DNA of 31,554 bases from Gemmatimonadota bacterium (lineage in GTDB: Bacteria; Gemmatimonadota; Gemmatimonadetes; Gemmatimonadales; GWC2-71-9): positions 1-31,554 of the forward strand of contig JANYCP010000321.1 in the NCBI GenBank assembly GCA_025360265.1. The letters run 5' to 3'. Position numbers and translations under genes: made by a program. Within the stretch, counting starts at the first letter, position 1, and every line of letters begins with the position of its first letter. Positions 6,698-14,519 of the stretch are shown one piece after another. The notes under the pieces are model-generated. The model saw only the letters and a list, made by a program, of their open reading frames with translations. It did not search any database and was not told the DNA's origin.

Positions 6698-8761
6698 CTA
6701 GCCTACTCTGAACAGCACCTCTCCTCTCGGATACCTCGCCAGCGCCCGCTCGCGCAACGGCTTGTTCTCCCGCTTAATCAGCGTCGGATCCGCTTCCAGC
6801 ACTGAGCGCGCCAACGCGCGCGCCTCCGCCAGCAAGTCAGTGTCATCCGGAAAGCGCGCAATCTTGAAATCGATGCCACCCGACTGCCGTGCGCCAAGCA
6901 GGTCGCCTCGACCACGCTCTTCGAGATCGAGTTCCGCAATCTTGAAACCGTCGTCGGTGAGCGCGAACGCGCGCAGGCGTTCCGGCATATTGCTCGATGC
7001 CGCCATCAGGATGCAGTGCGATTCCTTCTCACCGCGCCCTACCCTGCCACGCAACTGATGCAGCTGTGCCAGACCGAATCGCTCCGGATGCTCAATCACC
7101 ATCACCGTGGCGTTCGACACATCGATCCCGACCTCAATCACCGTTGTTGCGACGAGCACCTGCACGTCGCCATCGCGAAATGCGCGCATCACAGTGTCTC
7201 GTTCGGCGGGTTTCAACTTGCCGTGGACAATTCCCACCGACACATCCGGCCACTTTTCCTTGAGCTGTGCCGCCATTGTCTCCGCGGCGCGCAAGTCTGC
7301 CCGCTCCGATTCCTCAATGACTGGCAACACGATGTATGCCTGCCCACCGGCGAGCACTGTCTTGCGCACGAACTCAAAGACACGGTTGCGATGCGCTGGT
7401 GTGCGCAGTGCCGTGCGAATCGTGCCGCGCCCCGGCGGCTTGGCACGCAGGATGGACATGTCGAGATCGCCGAAGCGCGTGAGCGCCAGCGATCGCGGGA
7501 TGGGGGTGGCAGTCAGCAGCAGCACATCCGGCGCATCGCCCTTCTGCATGAGCGCGGCCCGCTGCTCCACGCCAAAGCGGTGCTGTTCGTCAATCACCAC
7601 AAGGCCGAGCCGCTGAAACGCCACGTGATCCTGCACCAGAGCGTGTGTGCCGATCACCAACCGCGTCGTGCCATCGGCAATTCGCGCACGCGCGGCGTTC
7701 TTGTCGGCGGCACCCAGGCGGCCGAGTAGCAACTCGGGCAGAATGCCCAGTGGTGTGAGCAATTTCGATAGCGTGCGATAGTGCTGCTCCGCGAGCAGTT
7801 CGGTTGGCGCCATCAGTGCAGCCTGATAACCGTTCTCCAGTGCCAGCAGCATCGCGAAGAGTGCCACCACGGTCTTTCCCGTTCCCACATCTCCCATCAG
7901 GAGCCGATGCATCCGTTCCTTCTTGGTCATGTCGTCGAAGATTTCCCGCACCGACTGCTTCTGATCGGTCGTGAGATCCCATGGCAACGACTCGCGCAAC
8001 GCGGTCGTCAGCGTCTTGTGCACCGTGAACTGCGTGCCGCGTTGCCCTTCTCTCGCCAGCTGACGCGCGCGCGCGAGCATAAGCTGCAGATCGAGCAGTT
8101 CGTCGACCGCGAGTCGACGCCGGCCGGCATCAGCATCAGCGGACGACGTCGGTCGGTGCAATGCGAGCAGTGCATCGCGCAGTACGGGAAGCTGGAAGCG
8201 TTCGCGCAGCGCCTCAGGGAGAATGTCCGGAACGATCGCGATCATTGCGTCCAGATGAGCGTTGATGATGGCGCGGATCTGCTTGTGGCTTAGTCCCTCG
8301 GTAGCCGGATAGACGGGGATCACTCGACCGGACGACGTCGGATCGTCCACGTCACCGAGGATGATGAACTCCCTCGGCGCCATCTGACGCCCATGATAGA
8401 AGCGAATCGGCCCGGCGACGAGAAGCAGCTGACCAGGAACAATCGTGCGGTCGAGAAACGATTGTCCGGGCCAGGCGCACTCGAGGAGGCCGCTGTCGTC
8501 CTTGAGTACGGCGTGGAAGATCCGCAGCCCCTTCCGGGTCGGGAGCACCCCCTTGCTCATGACCGTGCCGATACACGCGACGTCGTCTCCCACGCGGGCC
8601 TTTGCCATTGGGGTGACCGACGACGCGTCGATGTAGCGATGGGGAATGTGGAAGAGGAGGTCCTGCACCGACATCACTCCCAGGCGCTCAAAGGCCTCGG
8701 CGCGCTTCTCACCGATCCCTTTCAGGAACTTGACGGGGGTGTCGAGCCGGAGTTGGGGCAC
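6698..8761 (-). CDS. recG: ATP-dependent DNA helicase RecG
   Basis: RecG remodels stalled replication forks and branched recombination intermediates. The product is 687 residues, close to the E. coli length. The N-terminal wedge/OB region spans about residues 50-145. The superfamily 2 helicase core has Walker A GDVGTGKT (290-297), motif Ib-type PTELLAEQH, DEQH (391-394) and the LLTATPIPRSLAL motif. The C-terminal helicase part has ATTVIEVGIDV and QLHQLRGRVGRG, then the RecG-specific ERGRGDLLGARQSG. The start is GTG at 8761, with no clear Shine-Dalgarno sequence; the N-terminal LRLDTPVKFLKGIGEKRAE matches the family, which supports this start. It is divergent from the lipoprotein genes and followed by the heptamer hairpin. 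Confidence 0.96.
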   Translation of the reverse strand: MPQLRLDTPVKFLKGIGEKRAEAFERLGVMSVQDLLFHIPHRYIDASSVTPMAKARVGDDVACIGTVMSKGVLPTRKGLRIFHAVLKDDSGLLECAWPGQSFLDRTIVPGQLLLVAGPIRFYHGRQMAPREFIILGDVDDPTSSGRVIPVYPATEGLSHKQIRAIINAHLDAMIAIVPDILPEALRERFQLPVLRDALLALHRPTSSADADAGRRRLAVDELLDLQLMLARARQLAREGQRGTQFTVHKTLTTALRESLPWDLTTDQKQSVREIFDDMTKKERMHRLLMGDVGTGKTVVALFAMLLALENGYQAALMAPTELLAEQHYRTLSKLLTPLGILPELLLGRLGAADKNAARARIADGTTRLVIGTHALVQDHVAFQRLGLVVIDEQHRFGVEQRAALMQKGDAPDVLLLTATPIPRSLALTRFGDLDMSILRAKPPGRGTIRTALRTPAHRNRVFEFVRKTVLAGGQAYIVLPVIEESERADLRAAETMAAQLKEKWPDVSVGIVHGKLKPAERDTVMRAFRDGDVQVLVATTVIEVGIDVSNATVMVIEHPERFGLAQLHQLRGRVGRGEKESHCILMAASSNMPERLRAFALTDDGFKIAELDLEERGRGDLLGARQSGGIDFKIARFPDDTDLLAEARALARSVLEADPTLIKRENKPLRERALARYPRGEVLFRVG

Positions 8762-8800
8762 GAGGGAAGGTATTCAGCCCCTCCCATTTGTCACATTGGC

Positions 8801-8845
8801 TATGATTCGCGCGTCCCAAGCAGACCACCAATCGAAGGCAGGAGG
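8801..8845 (+). promoter_or_regulatory. Putative -10 and strong ribosome binding site for the lipoprotein genes
   Basis: TATGAT at 8801-8806 is a good -10 candidate, but I see no convincing -35 at 16-18 bp. AGGAGG at 8840-8845 is a full Shine-Dalgarno match five bases before a TTG codon at 8851. It decides that TTG start over the internal ATG thirteen codons later, which would leave too short a signal peptide. Confidence 0.45.
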
Positions 8846-8850
8846 CGGCG

Positions 8851-9258
8851 TTGGCGACCTCTAGCGGATTGCGATTCAGCGCTGGCGCGATGCTCGTGGC
8901 TGGCGCGCTCGTCGCTTGCGATTTCACCCCTGGATTCGACTATCGGATCGGCGCGGTCCACATCAAAGTTGACTCGCTTGTTTTCACGAATTACGTGACA
9001 AACGCTGCGATCCAGAATCAGAGCGGTTCGGTGCTGCAGGTCGGGCCAATTCCTTGCCAGGTATTCCGGGACAAGCTGGAAGCCACCGGATGGCAAGCGA
9101 TCGGGCAATCGGCCGCGCTATGTCGTCAACAAACGTTTACGATTGCTGCCGGTGAATCGTACGAGTTCCAGTTTCTCGCTCCAGAACGCGGCGAGTACCG
9201 GCTTCGCATGATCGTCGCACCAGACACGATCCTTTCAGAGCCATTCACGGTGCACTGA
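8851..9258 (+). CDS. Small lipoprotein with paired cysteines (tandem family, copy 1)
   Basis: This 135-residue protein is not a family I can name. It starts at TTG, supported by AGGAGG five bases upstream. The signal peptide ends in the lipobox LVAC, with the acylated Cys at residue 23. The mature domain is predicted to be a beta sandwich: alternating hydrophobic strands, then Asn-Gln-Ser-Gly, Cys69 and Cys91 (possible disulfide), and a late motif GESYEFQFLAPERGEYRLR (101-119). Such layouts occur in Ig-like or proteinase-inhibitor-like (BsuPI-type) domains; that is only a resemblance. The next gene begins inside its stop codon (TGATG) and encodes a paralog with the same Cys spacing. It is probably anchored in the cell envelope. 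Confidence 0.75.
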   Translation: MATSSGLRFSAGAMLVAGALVACDFTPGFDYRIGAVHIKVDSLVFTNYVTNAAIQNQSGSVLQVGPIPCQVFRDKLEATGWQAIGQSAALCRQQTFTIAAGESYEFQFLAPERGEYRLRMIVAPDTILSEPFTVH

Positions 9259-9674
9259 TGAGATTCTCCATAAGGTCAAGGAAGGTCCCCTCGCTCCTTG
9301 CCGTCGCATTTGCCGCCTTCCTGATCGCTGCGTGCAGTTCGGAGCCAATGGCGTACGGCACCGGCAATGTGAGCATGTCGGTCCCGCAGTCGGTATCCGC
9401 TGGAGCAAGCGCGAGTGGGTCGTTGGTGAATCGTAGCGGCGCTACACTTAGCTTCGGCGCGATTGGATGTTACGTGGAAACTGACCGATGGGAGGCGAAC
9501 CGCTGGCAGAGTCTCGGTCCCCGAACTGGGCTCTGCATTCAGCCCAAGTACACTCTGGAAGATGGGAAGGATTTTCCGTTCGTATTCGCCACACCATCCG
9601 AATCTGGAACGTTCCGGCTTCGCACGTTGGTTGAGGGCGCCACCGTGCTCTCCGGACCATTTAGGGTCGATTGA
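9258..9674 (+). CDS. Small lipoprotein with paired cysteines (tandem family, copy 2)
   Basis: The 138-residue product has a basic N-terminus, a hydrophobic core and the lipobox IAAC with Cys26. It is a diverged paralog of the previous gene. The pattern Asn-Arg-Ser-Gly, then Cys71 and Cys93, repeats the 22-residue Cys spacing of copy 1, and GTFRLRTLVEGATVLSGPF (117-135) matches the end of copy 1 in layout. A WEANRWQSLG segment lies between the two Cys, comparable to the ATGWQAIGQ segment of copy 1. The ATG shares one base with the previous stop, so the two are translationally coupled. The function is unknown; a surface beta domain is likely. Confidence 0.78.
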   Translation: MRFSIRSRKVPSLLAVAFAAFLIAACSSEPMAYGTGNVSMSVPQSVSAGASASGSLVNRSGATLSFGAIGCYVETDRWEANRWQSLGPRTGLCIQPKYTLEDGKDFPFVFATPSESGTFRLRTLVEGATVLSGPFRVD

Positions 9675-9694
9675 GGACAACCGCGAGGTATTCG

Positions 9695-9871
9695 ATGAAT
9701 CGAATTGCTGGAGGGTGCCTTCTGCTGGCGACCGCATGCACCGCCGACATTCTGACCAGCGCCGAACGTCCCATCACTCTGAGCATTTCCGCCAGCAACT
9801 TTGGCATCGGCGACACGATACGCGCAACGGCGCGCAATCTTTCCGGCGCGCCCCAAACTACGCTTCCATGA
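9695..9871 (+). pseudogene. Truncated third lipoprotein of the tandem family
   Basis: ATG 9695 follows GAGGT at a good distance and opens a 58-codon frame with a lipobox LATAC (Cys15). Its mature part aligns with the N-terminal half of copies 1 and 2 (ITLSISASNFGIGDTIRAT, then ARNLSGA). It then stops just where the paralogs reach their first conserved Cys. The last 14 bases overlap the 3' end of the symporter gene on the other strand. The likely reading is loss of the 3' half by a deletion that joined it to the symporter. It could still be expressed as a short lipopeptide. A TTG at 9671 would extend the frame but is less likely as a start. Confidence 0.6.
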
Positions 9872-11366
9872 TCAGCTGCACATCGCCATCGAGATCAGTA
9901 GAAGCCTGATCGCGCGTGAGCCACGACACCACAAAGAACGTCAGCAACGACAGCACCAGTGCCAGTCCGGACGGCATCACCCCGACGGGAAGTTGGTAGA
10001 TCTTCAGGAAACCCAGCGTTTCGAGCAGCAGGGTGACAATCAATCCCACCGCCATTGACGCAATCGCACCGACGCGGGTAGCTCCCCTCCAGTTCATGCC
10101 GATCGCCAGGCTCGGCACCAGCGTCGAGGCGAACAATCCCCACGCGAAGATTCCCAGAAAGGCGACGAGCTGGCCGGGGAGCAATGCGAGCACCGCCGCC
10201 GCAGCCGCGATCGCAATGGTCGCGAGACGGCCGATTCGCAGCTCGTTCGCCATGCGAACTCCAAACGCCATCGGAAGATCATGCGTGGCCGCCGCCGCCC
10301 CGATATTCAGAAAGGCGTTGACCGTTCCCATGATCGCGGCCGCGATCCCGCTGAATACGATCCCGGCAAGCCACGGTGAGGCACGGTGCAGCAGAAACAT
10401 CGGCGTCGCATCATCACGCTGCACGAGCGGCGCCATTTCCCCTGCCAGCACTGCGGCTTTCACGCCGAGCCCGATGCTGAAGAAGAGCAACAGGGTCAAC
10501 AGCAACACGGCGGTCATCAGCAGTGGATACCACCGCAGCTGCCGCGGATCCTTCAGCATGTAGTACTTGCTGATCACCTGGGGCTGGCCGAGCGTGCCGA
10601 GGCCGAACACCAGGAAAAACGAAAGGGCAGCGAGTGGAGTGAGGTGTCCCCACGGGCCAAGGAACGCCGGCTCGTGGGCGAGAATGGTTCGCGATATTCC
10701 GCCGAGTCCGTGGCCAGCGCGCAGCACTGCCACGAATACCAGCACCGATGCGATCGCCTTGATCGTTCCCTGAAAGACGTCGGTGTACACACCGGCGAGA
10801 ATTCCTCCTGTCGCCGAGTATGCGACGACCGCGGCGGTGCCGATCAGGACACCGGCAGGAAGCGAAAGCCCGAACACGGCATTGAGGACGTACCCCAATG
10901 CAAGAAGATTTGTTGCCACATATGTGATGGTCGCAACCAGGATCGCTGCCGCGCAGATCCCCTGAGCCGCAGGCGACCGGTATCGAGCACCGACCGCATC
11001 GGGAACGGTGATAACGTGGCGGACTTCACGAAGCAGTCGCATCCGCCGCGCCAGCGCCCACGCGCTCATCGGCGTCGTCATGCTTGCTGAGAGCGAGATG
11101 AAGAGCGCTCCGATTCCGGCCTGGTAGAGCAGCCCCGGGCCACCGATGAAGATGAACCCGGACAGCGTCGCCGCCATGGCAGCGAGCGTCATCGTCCAAA
11201 GGCCGATCCCCTGCCCCGCGACAAAGAAGTCCTCGGACGTCCGTGTGCGGCGAGCCGCCCAGGTCGCAATCGCCGCACATACTACGAAATAGAACGCCGC
11301 GACGACAAGAAGTTCGGTGGTCGATGTGGAGGGAATTGCATGGGTCTGCAGCGTCGCCAGAATCAC
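9858..11366 (-). CDS. Sodium:solute symporter family transporter
   Basis: This is a 502-residue polytopic inner-membrane protein of the SSS (PutP/SGLT) family, using the Na+ gradient to import a solute I cannot identify. About 13 membrane segments are visible. Family features include RRTRTSEDFFVAGQGIG near the N-terminus, AATLSGFIFIGGPG in helix 1-2, ATGGILAGVYTDVFQG (TM5-6 region) and FGLGTLGQPQVISKYY. The start is GTG 11366, which overlaps the stop of the preceding small membrane gene as GTGA; an upstream TTG at 11387 is possible. It is the last gene of the long chain that begins with rsmH. Its 3' end runs into the truncated lipoprotein gene on the opposite strand, and no terminator is visible there. 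Confidence 0.88.
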   Translation of the reverse strand: MILATLQTHAIPSTSTTELLVVAAFYFVVCAAIATWAARRTRTSEDFFVAGQGIGLWTMTLAAMAATLSGFIFIGGPGLLYQAGIGALFISLSASMTTPMSAWALARRMRLLREVRHVITVPDAVGARYRSPAAQGICAAAILVATITYVATNLLALGYVLNAVFGLSLPAGVLIGTAAVVAYSATGGILAGVYTDVFQGTIKAIASVLVFVAVLRAGHGLGGISRTILAHEPAFLGPWGHLTPLAALSFFLVFGLGTLGQPQVISKYYMLKDPRQLRWYPLLMTAVLLLTLLLFFSIGLGVKAAVLAGEMAPLVQRDDATPMFLLHRASPWLAGIVFSGIAAAIMGTVNAFLNIGAAAATHDLPMAFGVRMANELRIGRLATIAIAAAAAVLALLPGQLVAFLGIFAWGLFASTLVPSLAIGMNWRGATRVGAIASMAVGLIVTLLLETLGFLKIYQLPVGVMPSGLALVLSLLTFFVVSWLTRDQASTDLDGDVQLIMEA

Positions 11367-11818
11367 GACAGACGGGCCGCCGCGCAACGGCGCTTCAGCG
11401 CGACTAATGCGGCTTCATCGAGACCATCACTCTTGAATTCGAGCGCAAACAGGATCGGCAGGACAACCACCGGCAGCAGGCCAACGCCGTACACTTCGAT
11501 TGCGACGGGCAGTGGCAGGCCAAGGACGAGTGGCGTCTCGACCGTGACCGCCGGGAAGTACATCGGGATGCCGAAACCGGCGACAATGACGACAAGCAGG
11601 AAGGCAGCCACCAATGCGACTCGCGCCGGCCGGATATGCGAATTGGCGGCGCCCATCGCGATCGCCGCCGACATGCATAGCGCCGAACCACTGATCATCG
11701 ACCAGGTGCCCCACGTTGGTGCGCCGAACCACGCCGAGACATAGCTGAGCAAGACGAGCAAGGCGCCGAGAACCAATCCAGCAACCGGAACGCTCGCCAC
11801 TCGCGACCCGCGACTCAC
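11363..11818 (-). CDS. Small four-helix membrane protein, candidate symporter partner
   Basis: I do not recognise this 151-residue protein. It starts at GTG 11818, which overlaps the ftsY stop as GTGA. Four hydrophobic segments are clear: about residues 9-29, 37-57, 66-88 and 105-127. A soluble tail, DGLDEAALVALKRRCAAAR (131-149), follows. The loop between helices 3 and 4 has PMYFPAVTVETP. Its own stop overlaps the symporter start, again as GTGA. Some SSS transporters are encoded next to a small membrane subunit (DUF485, DUF997 or DUF4212 families), and this gene occupies that place, but it has four helices and no match I can see to those families. A role as a transporter partner is therefore inference from position. 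Confidence 0.75.
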   Translation of the reverse strand: MSRGSRVASVPVAGLVLGALLVLLSYVSAWFGAPTWGTWSMISGSALCMSAAIAMGAANSHIRPARVALVAAFLLVVIVAGFGIPMYFPAVTVETPLVLGLPLPVAIEVYGVGLLPVVVLPILFALEFKSDGLDEAALVALKRRCAAARLS

Positions 11819-12741
11819 GACTCCTCCGCTCCCACCAGCATCTCTGCCATCTTCGCCGCGTTGAACACTTGCAGATCGTCCACAGTCTCGCCGGTCCCGA
11901 TAAAACGAATCGGCACCTCGAGCTCGCGACGAAGCGCGACCACGGCTCCACCTCGCGCGGTCCCATCGAGTTTCGTCACGATCAATCCAGTGGGGCGAAC
12001 GACCTGCGCAAAGAGCTTCCCCTGTTGAATGGCGTTCTGTCCCACCGATCCGTCGAGCACCAGAAACACTTCGTGCGGCGCACCAATCACCCGCTTTCCT
12101 GCTACCCGCACGACTTTGCCGAGCTCTGCCATGAGGCCGTCCTGCGTGTGCAGGCGTCCTGCGGTGTCGATGAGGACCACATCGACGCCACGCGACACGC
12201 CCGCCTCCACCGCATCGTACGCCACTGCAGCGGGATCGCCACCGGGTGCGCCCGACACGCACGGTACGCCAATGCGTTCAGCCCACACTTGCAGCTGTGC
12301 AATCGCACCGGCACGATATGTGTCTGCAGCGCCGAGGAGAACGCTCTGGCCGCGTTGCTGCAATGTGTGCGCGAGCTTCGCTACCGACGTGGTCTTGCCA
12401 ACCCCGTTGACACCAATGACAAGCACCACCGATGGGCCGGCCTGAGGGCGCAGCAACACACCAGGATCGCCTGGTGCCGCGAGGACGTCGGTCAGGCGCG
12501 CGACCAGCGCGGCGTGCAAGTCGGCTTCGGACTTGAGCTTGCCCTTGCGCACTTGGTCATCGAGAAACGCGACCAGGTCGATTGTGGCAGGGACACCGAA
12601 GTCAGCTTCCACCAGCAACCGTTCGATCTGGGTGAGATCGTCAGCATTGAGTCCACGTGCGAGGGCACGCACGTCAGTGAGCGCCAGGCGCTTGATACGT
12701 TGCCAGAGGCCAAGTTTCTTCGTCGAGAGGCGATCGTTCAT
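11815..12741 (-). CDS. ftsY: Signal recognition particle receptor FtsY
   Basis: FtsY is the GTPase that docks SRP-bound ribosomes at the membrane for co-translational insertion. The 308-residue product consists of the N domain (about 10-90) and the G domain. Visible elements are the P-loop GVNGVGKTT (110-118), DTYRAGA (140-146), DTAGR (192-196), TKLDGTARGG and the FtsY-type ending GETVDDLQVFNAAKMAEML. The long acidic A domain of enterobacterial FtsY is missing, so membrane contact probably relies on the basic helix just after the start (STKKLGLWQRIKRLA). The frame is open upstream to 12810. ATG 12741 is chosen because it overlaps the previous stop as ATGA and gives a standard N-terminus. Confidence 0.95.
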   Translation of the reverse strand: MNDRLSTKKLGLWQRIKRLALTDVRALARGLNADDLTQIERLLVEADFGVPATIDLVAFLDDQVRKGKLKSEADLHAALVARLTDVLAAPGDPGVLLRPQAGPSVVLVIGVNGVGKTTSVAKLAHTLQQRGQSVLLGAADTYRAGAIAQLQVWAERIGVPCVSGAPGGDPAAVAYDAVEAGVSRGVDVVLIDTAGRLHTQDGLMAELGKVVRVAGKRVIGAPHEVFLVLDGSVGQNAIQQGKLFAQVVRPTGLIVTKLDGTARGGAVVALRRELEVPIRFIGTGETVDDLQVFNAAKMAEMLVGAEES

Positions 12742-14504
12742 CGTAATCCCAGTCTCCTTCGGAGCAACCACTCCGTGCCAAACCCGCCGAGCGCAAGCCC
12801 GAAGAGCCACAGCAGTTCACGCACCGACCGTCGTGAGCCGGCGCGCGACGCCACACCAATGTGCTCCACCATCGTCACTGGTCCTGGTACCAGTTCGTCG
12901 GCAAACGGTTCGACAGCAAATGTTCCCGCCCCGCCGTGTTCTATCGCATAGCTATAACGCCCAACTGGCAGCGCCAGCACGGCATCGCCGGCACCGTCGA
13001 ATCGCAGTGTGTCGGTGCGCGGGGTGCGTGGCCCTCGGAGATCGATGGCGAGGGGTAGCGGCGAACCAGATGCCGTCCAGCGAAAATGTACGGCGCGGCC
13101 TCGCTGCGTCACCGGCGTGCTGACGCGGGCGCGGACGGAATCGCCCTCGGGCGTCGCCAGAAGCCATGTCGCCGCGCCGGCGATCATGGTGCGCCATACC
13201 TGATCGGCGGTACCGCCACGCAGCGACCAGCGGGCGAGCCCGTCAACGCCAATCGTGACCGTCCGGCCCTCGCGGCCTTGCACGCCGCCAATCACCGGCA
13301 CCGGAACGCCGCGTCGCGAAAGGCGCGCGGTGGCGCCGACCCAGCCGCGCATCGTGGCGCTGTCGAGCGGGACCACTCCCGGGGCTGGCGGCAATGAATC
13401 GGGTTCGGTCCCAGCGAACGCCGACGCGAGTGGCGAAATCCCGCTGCTACTGAGATACCAGTCGCCAGCGAGTGTGGCTGGCGGCCAGAGCAACCGTGCT
13501 CGTCCCATTGTTCGCCAGCTCTTCACATCGCCACGCACGGCGAGCAGGTCGGCGTTGCGTGCAGCGGCAGACACCTCCACTGTCGTCACGGTGCGCAAAT
13601 CATCCATGCGGCGCCACTGACCACGCTGCAACTGCGCGTACCCTCGAATCGGGGCGTTCACCACATCTTTCAGCGTGCGGTAGAGTGCCCGCGAATCCCA
13701 ATCCGGCGCCTCCGCAATCACAACGACGCCGGGGGTGGCCGAGACGGTGAGACGCCACCAGCGCAGGTCGTCGTCGGGTTCGGCGTCTGGTGCTCCAACA
13801 CGCTCAACTCGGAGCCAGCGTTCACCTTGCAGCGTTCCCGGCATTGCACCGAAGAGCCGAAGGGTGGCGTGATCGCCCGAGCCAAAATGGATGACGCCGC
13901 GAAGCAACACCGTCGAACTGTCGCGCACCACGACGATTGCCGTATCCGGCGCACCAACGGTGCGGCGCGCCACGATTTCCATCGCCAGCGAATCCCCGGC
14001 ACTGATTCGCTCCGGAGCACGGATTTCTGTCAACGCGATATCGCTACCCGCTGCCCGCGGCAGCAATCGCACCGTGGTCTGGGCGCGTTGATCGGCTGAC
14101 ATGGAGCCGGCATCGGCAATCTCTCCGTCAGTGACGACGGTCACCGCACGCCCGCCGGCGAGCGAGCCGGAGAGTGCGTCAAGCAACGTCGATCGCCCAC
14201 CCGGTTCACCGGCGAACAATTCGCCAAATGTCGTCGTGTCACCGAGGGAAGCGGCGAGACGCACCGCTTCGCTGTAACGACCGGTCGCTCCGTGCATCGA
14301 GACCGAATTGTCGAGGAGGACGAGCGGCCGAGTCGCAGCGGGTCGGTTCGCGATGCCAGGATCGAGCAGCAGGAAGATCAATGCGATCAGGGCCACCGCG
14401 CGCGCCGCGAACGCGAGCCGGGCCAATGGCAGGTCGAGTCGACCGCGCCAACTCCACCACGCCACGGCAACCGCCACGACCAGGGCGAGGACGGACGGAA
14501 GCAT
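12738..14504 (-). CDS. VWA-like membrane protein (BatA-type layout)
   Basis: The 588-residue product has two N-terminal membrane helices (about 1-18 and 33-48), a large extracytoplasmic part, and one helix near the C-terminus (about 563-580) followed by basic residues. Directly after helix 2, LVLLDNSVSMHG (61-72) carries DxSxS (Asp65, Ser67, Ser69), the metal-site motif of von Willebrand A domains. VTVVTDGEIADAG (around 121-133) fits a later VWA strand. The rest looks like beta-rich and glutamine-amidotransferase-like domains found in long BatA-type envelope proteins; I cannot assign a function. It sits between the M23 peptidase (15-nt gap) and ftsY (ATGA overlap), so a role in cell-envelope assembly is plausible but unproven. 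No Shine-Dalgarno sequence is seen. Confidence 0.8.
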   Translation of the reverse strand: MLPSVLALVVAVAVAWWSWRGRLDLPLARLAFAARAVALIALIFLLLDPGIANRPAATRPLVLLDNSVSMHGATGRYSEAVRLAASLGDTTTFGELFAGEPGGRSTLLDALSGSLAGGRAVTVVTDGEIADAGSMSADQRAQTTVRLLPRAAGSDIALTEIRAPERISAGDSLAMEIVARRTVGAPDTAIVVVRDSSTVLLRGVIHFGSGDHATLRLFGAMPGTLQGERWLRVERVGAPDAEPDDDLRWWRLTVSATPGVVVIAEAPDWDSRALYRTLKDVVNAPIRGYAQLQRGQWRRMDDLRTVTTVEVSAAARNADLLAVRGDVKSWRTMGRARLLWPPATLAGDWYLSSSGISPLASAFAGTEPDSLPPAPGVVPLDSATMRGWVGATARLSRRGVPVPVIGGVQGREGRTVTIGVDGLARWSLRGGTADQVWRTMIAGAATWLLATPEGDSVRARVSTPVTQRGRAVHFRWTASGSPLPLAIDLRGPRTPRTDTLRFDGAGDAVLALPVGRYSYAIEHGGAGTFAVEPFADELVPGPVTMVEHIGVASRAGSRRSVRELLWLFGLALGGFGTEWLLRRRLGLR

Positions 14505-14519
14505 TGTGCGGGCGGGCAG

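Noticed and set aside
9858..11818. Symporter and small membrane gene as a horizontally acquired pair
   Set aside because: Start-stop overlaps with ftsY and similar base composition give no sign of recent transfer.
11819..12262. N-terminal extension of the small membrane protein across ftsY
   Set aside because: The extra 148 codons lie within ftsY in another frame and are Arg/Gly-rich. GTG 11818 with a GTGA overlap explains the start.
11869..12951. Plus-strand open frame (360 codons) opposite ftsY
   Set aside because: It spans the ftsY/VWA junction antisense and its composition is typical of a shadow frame.
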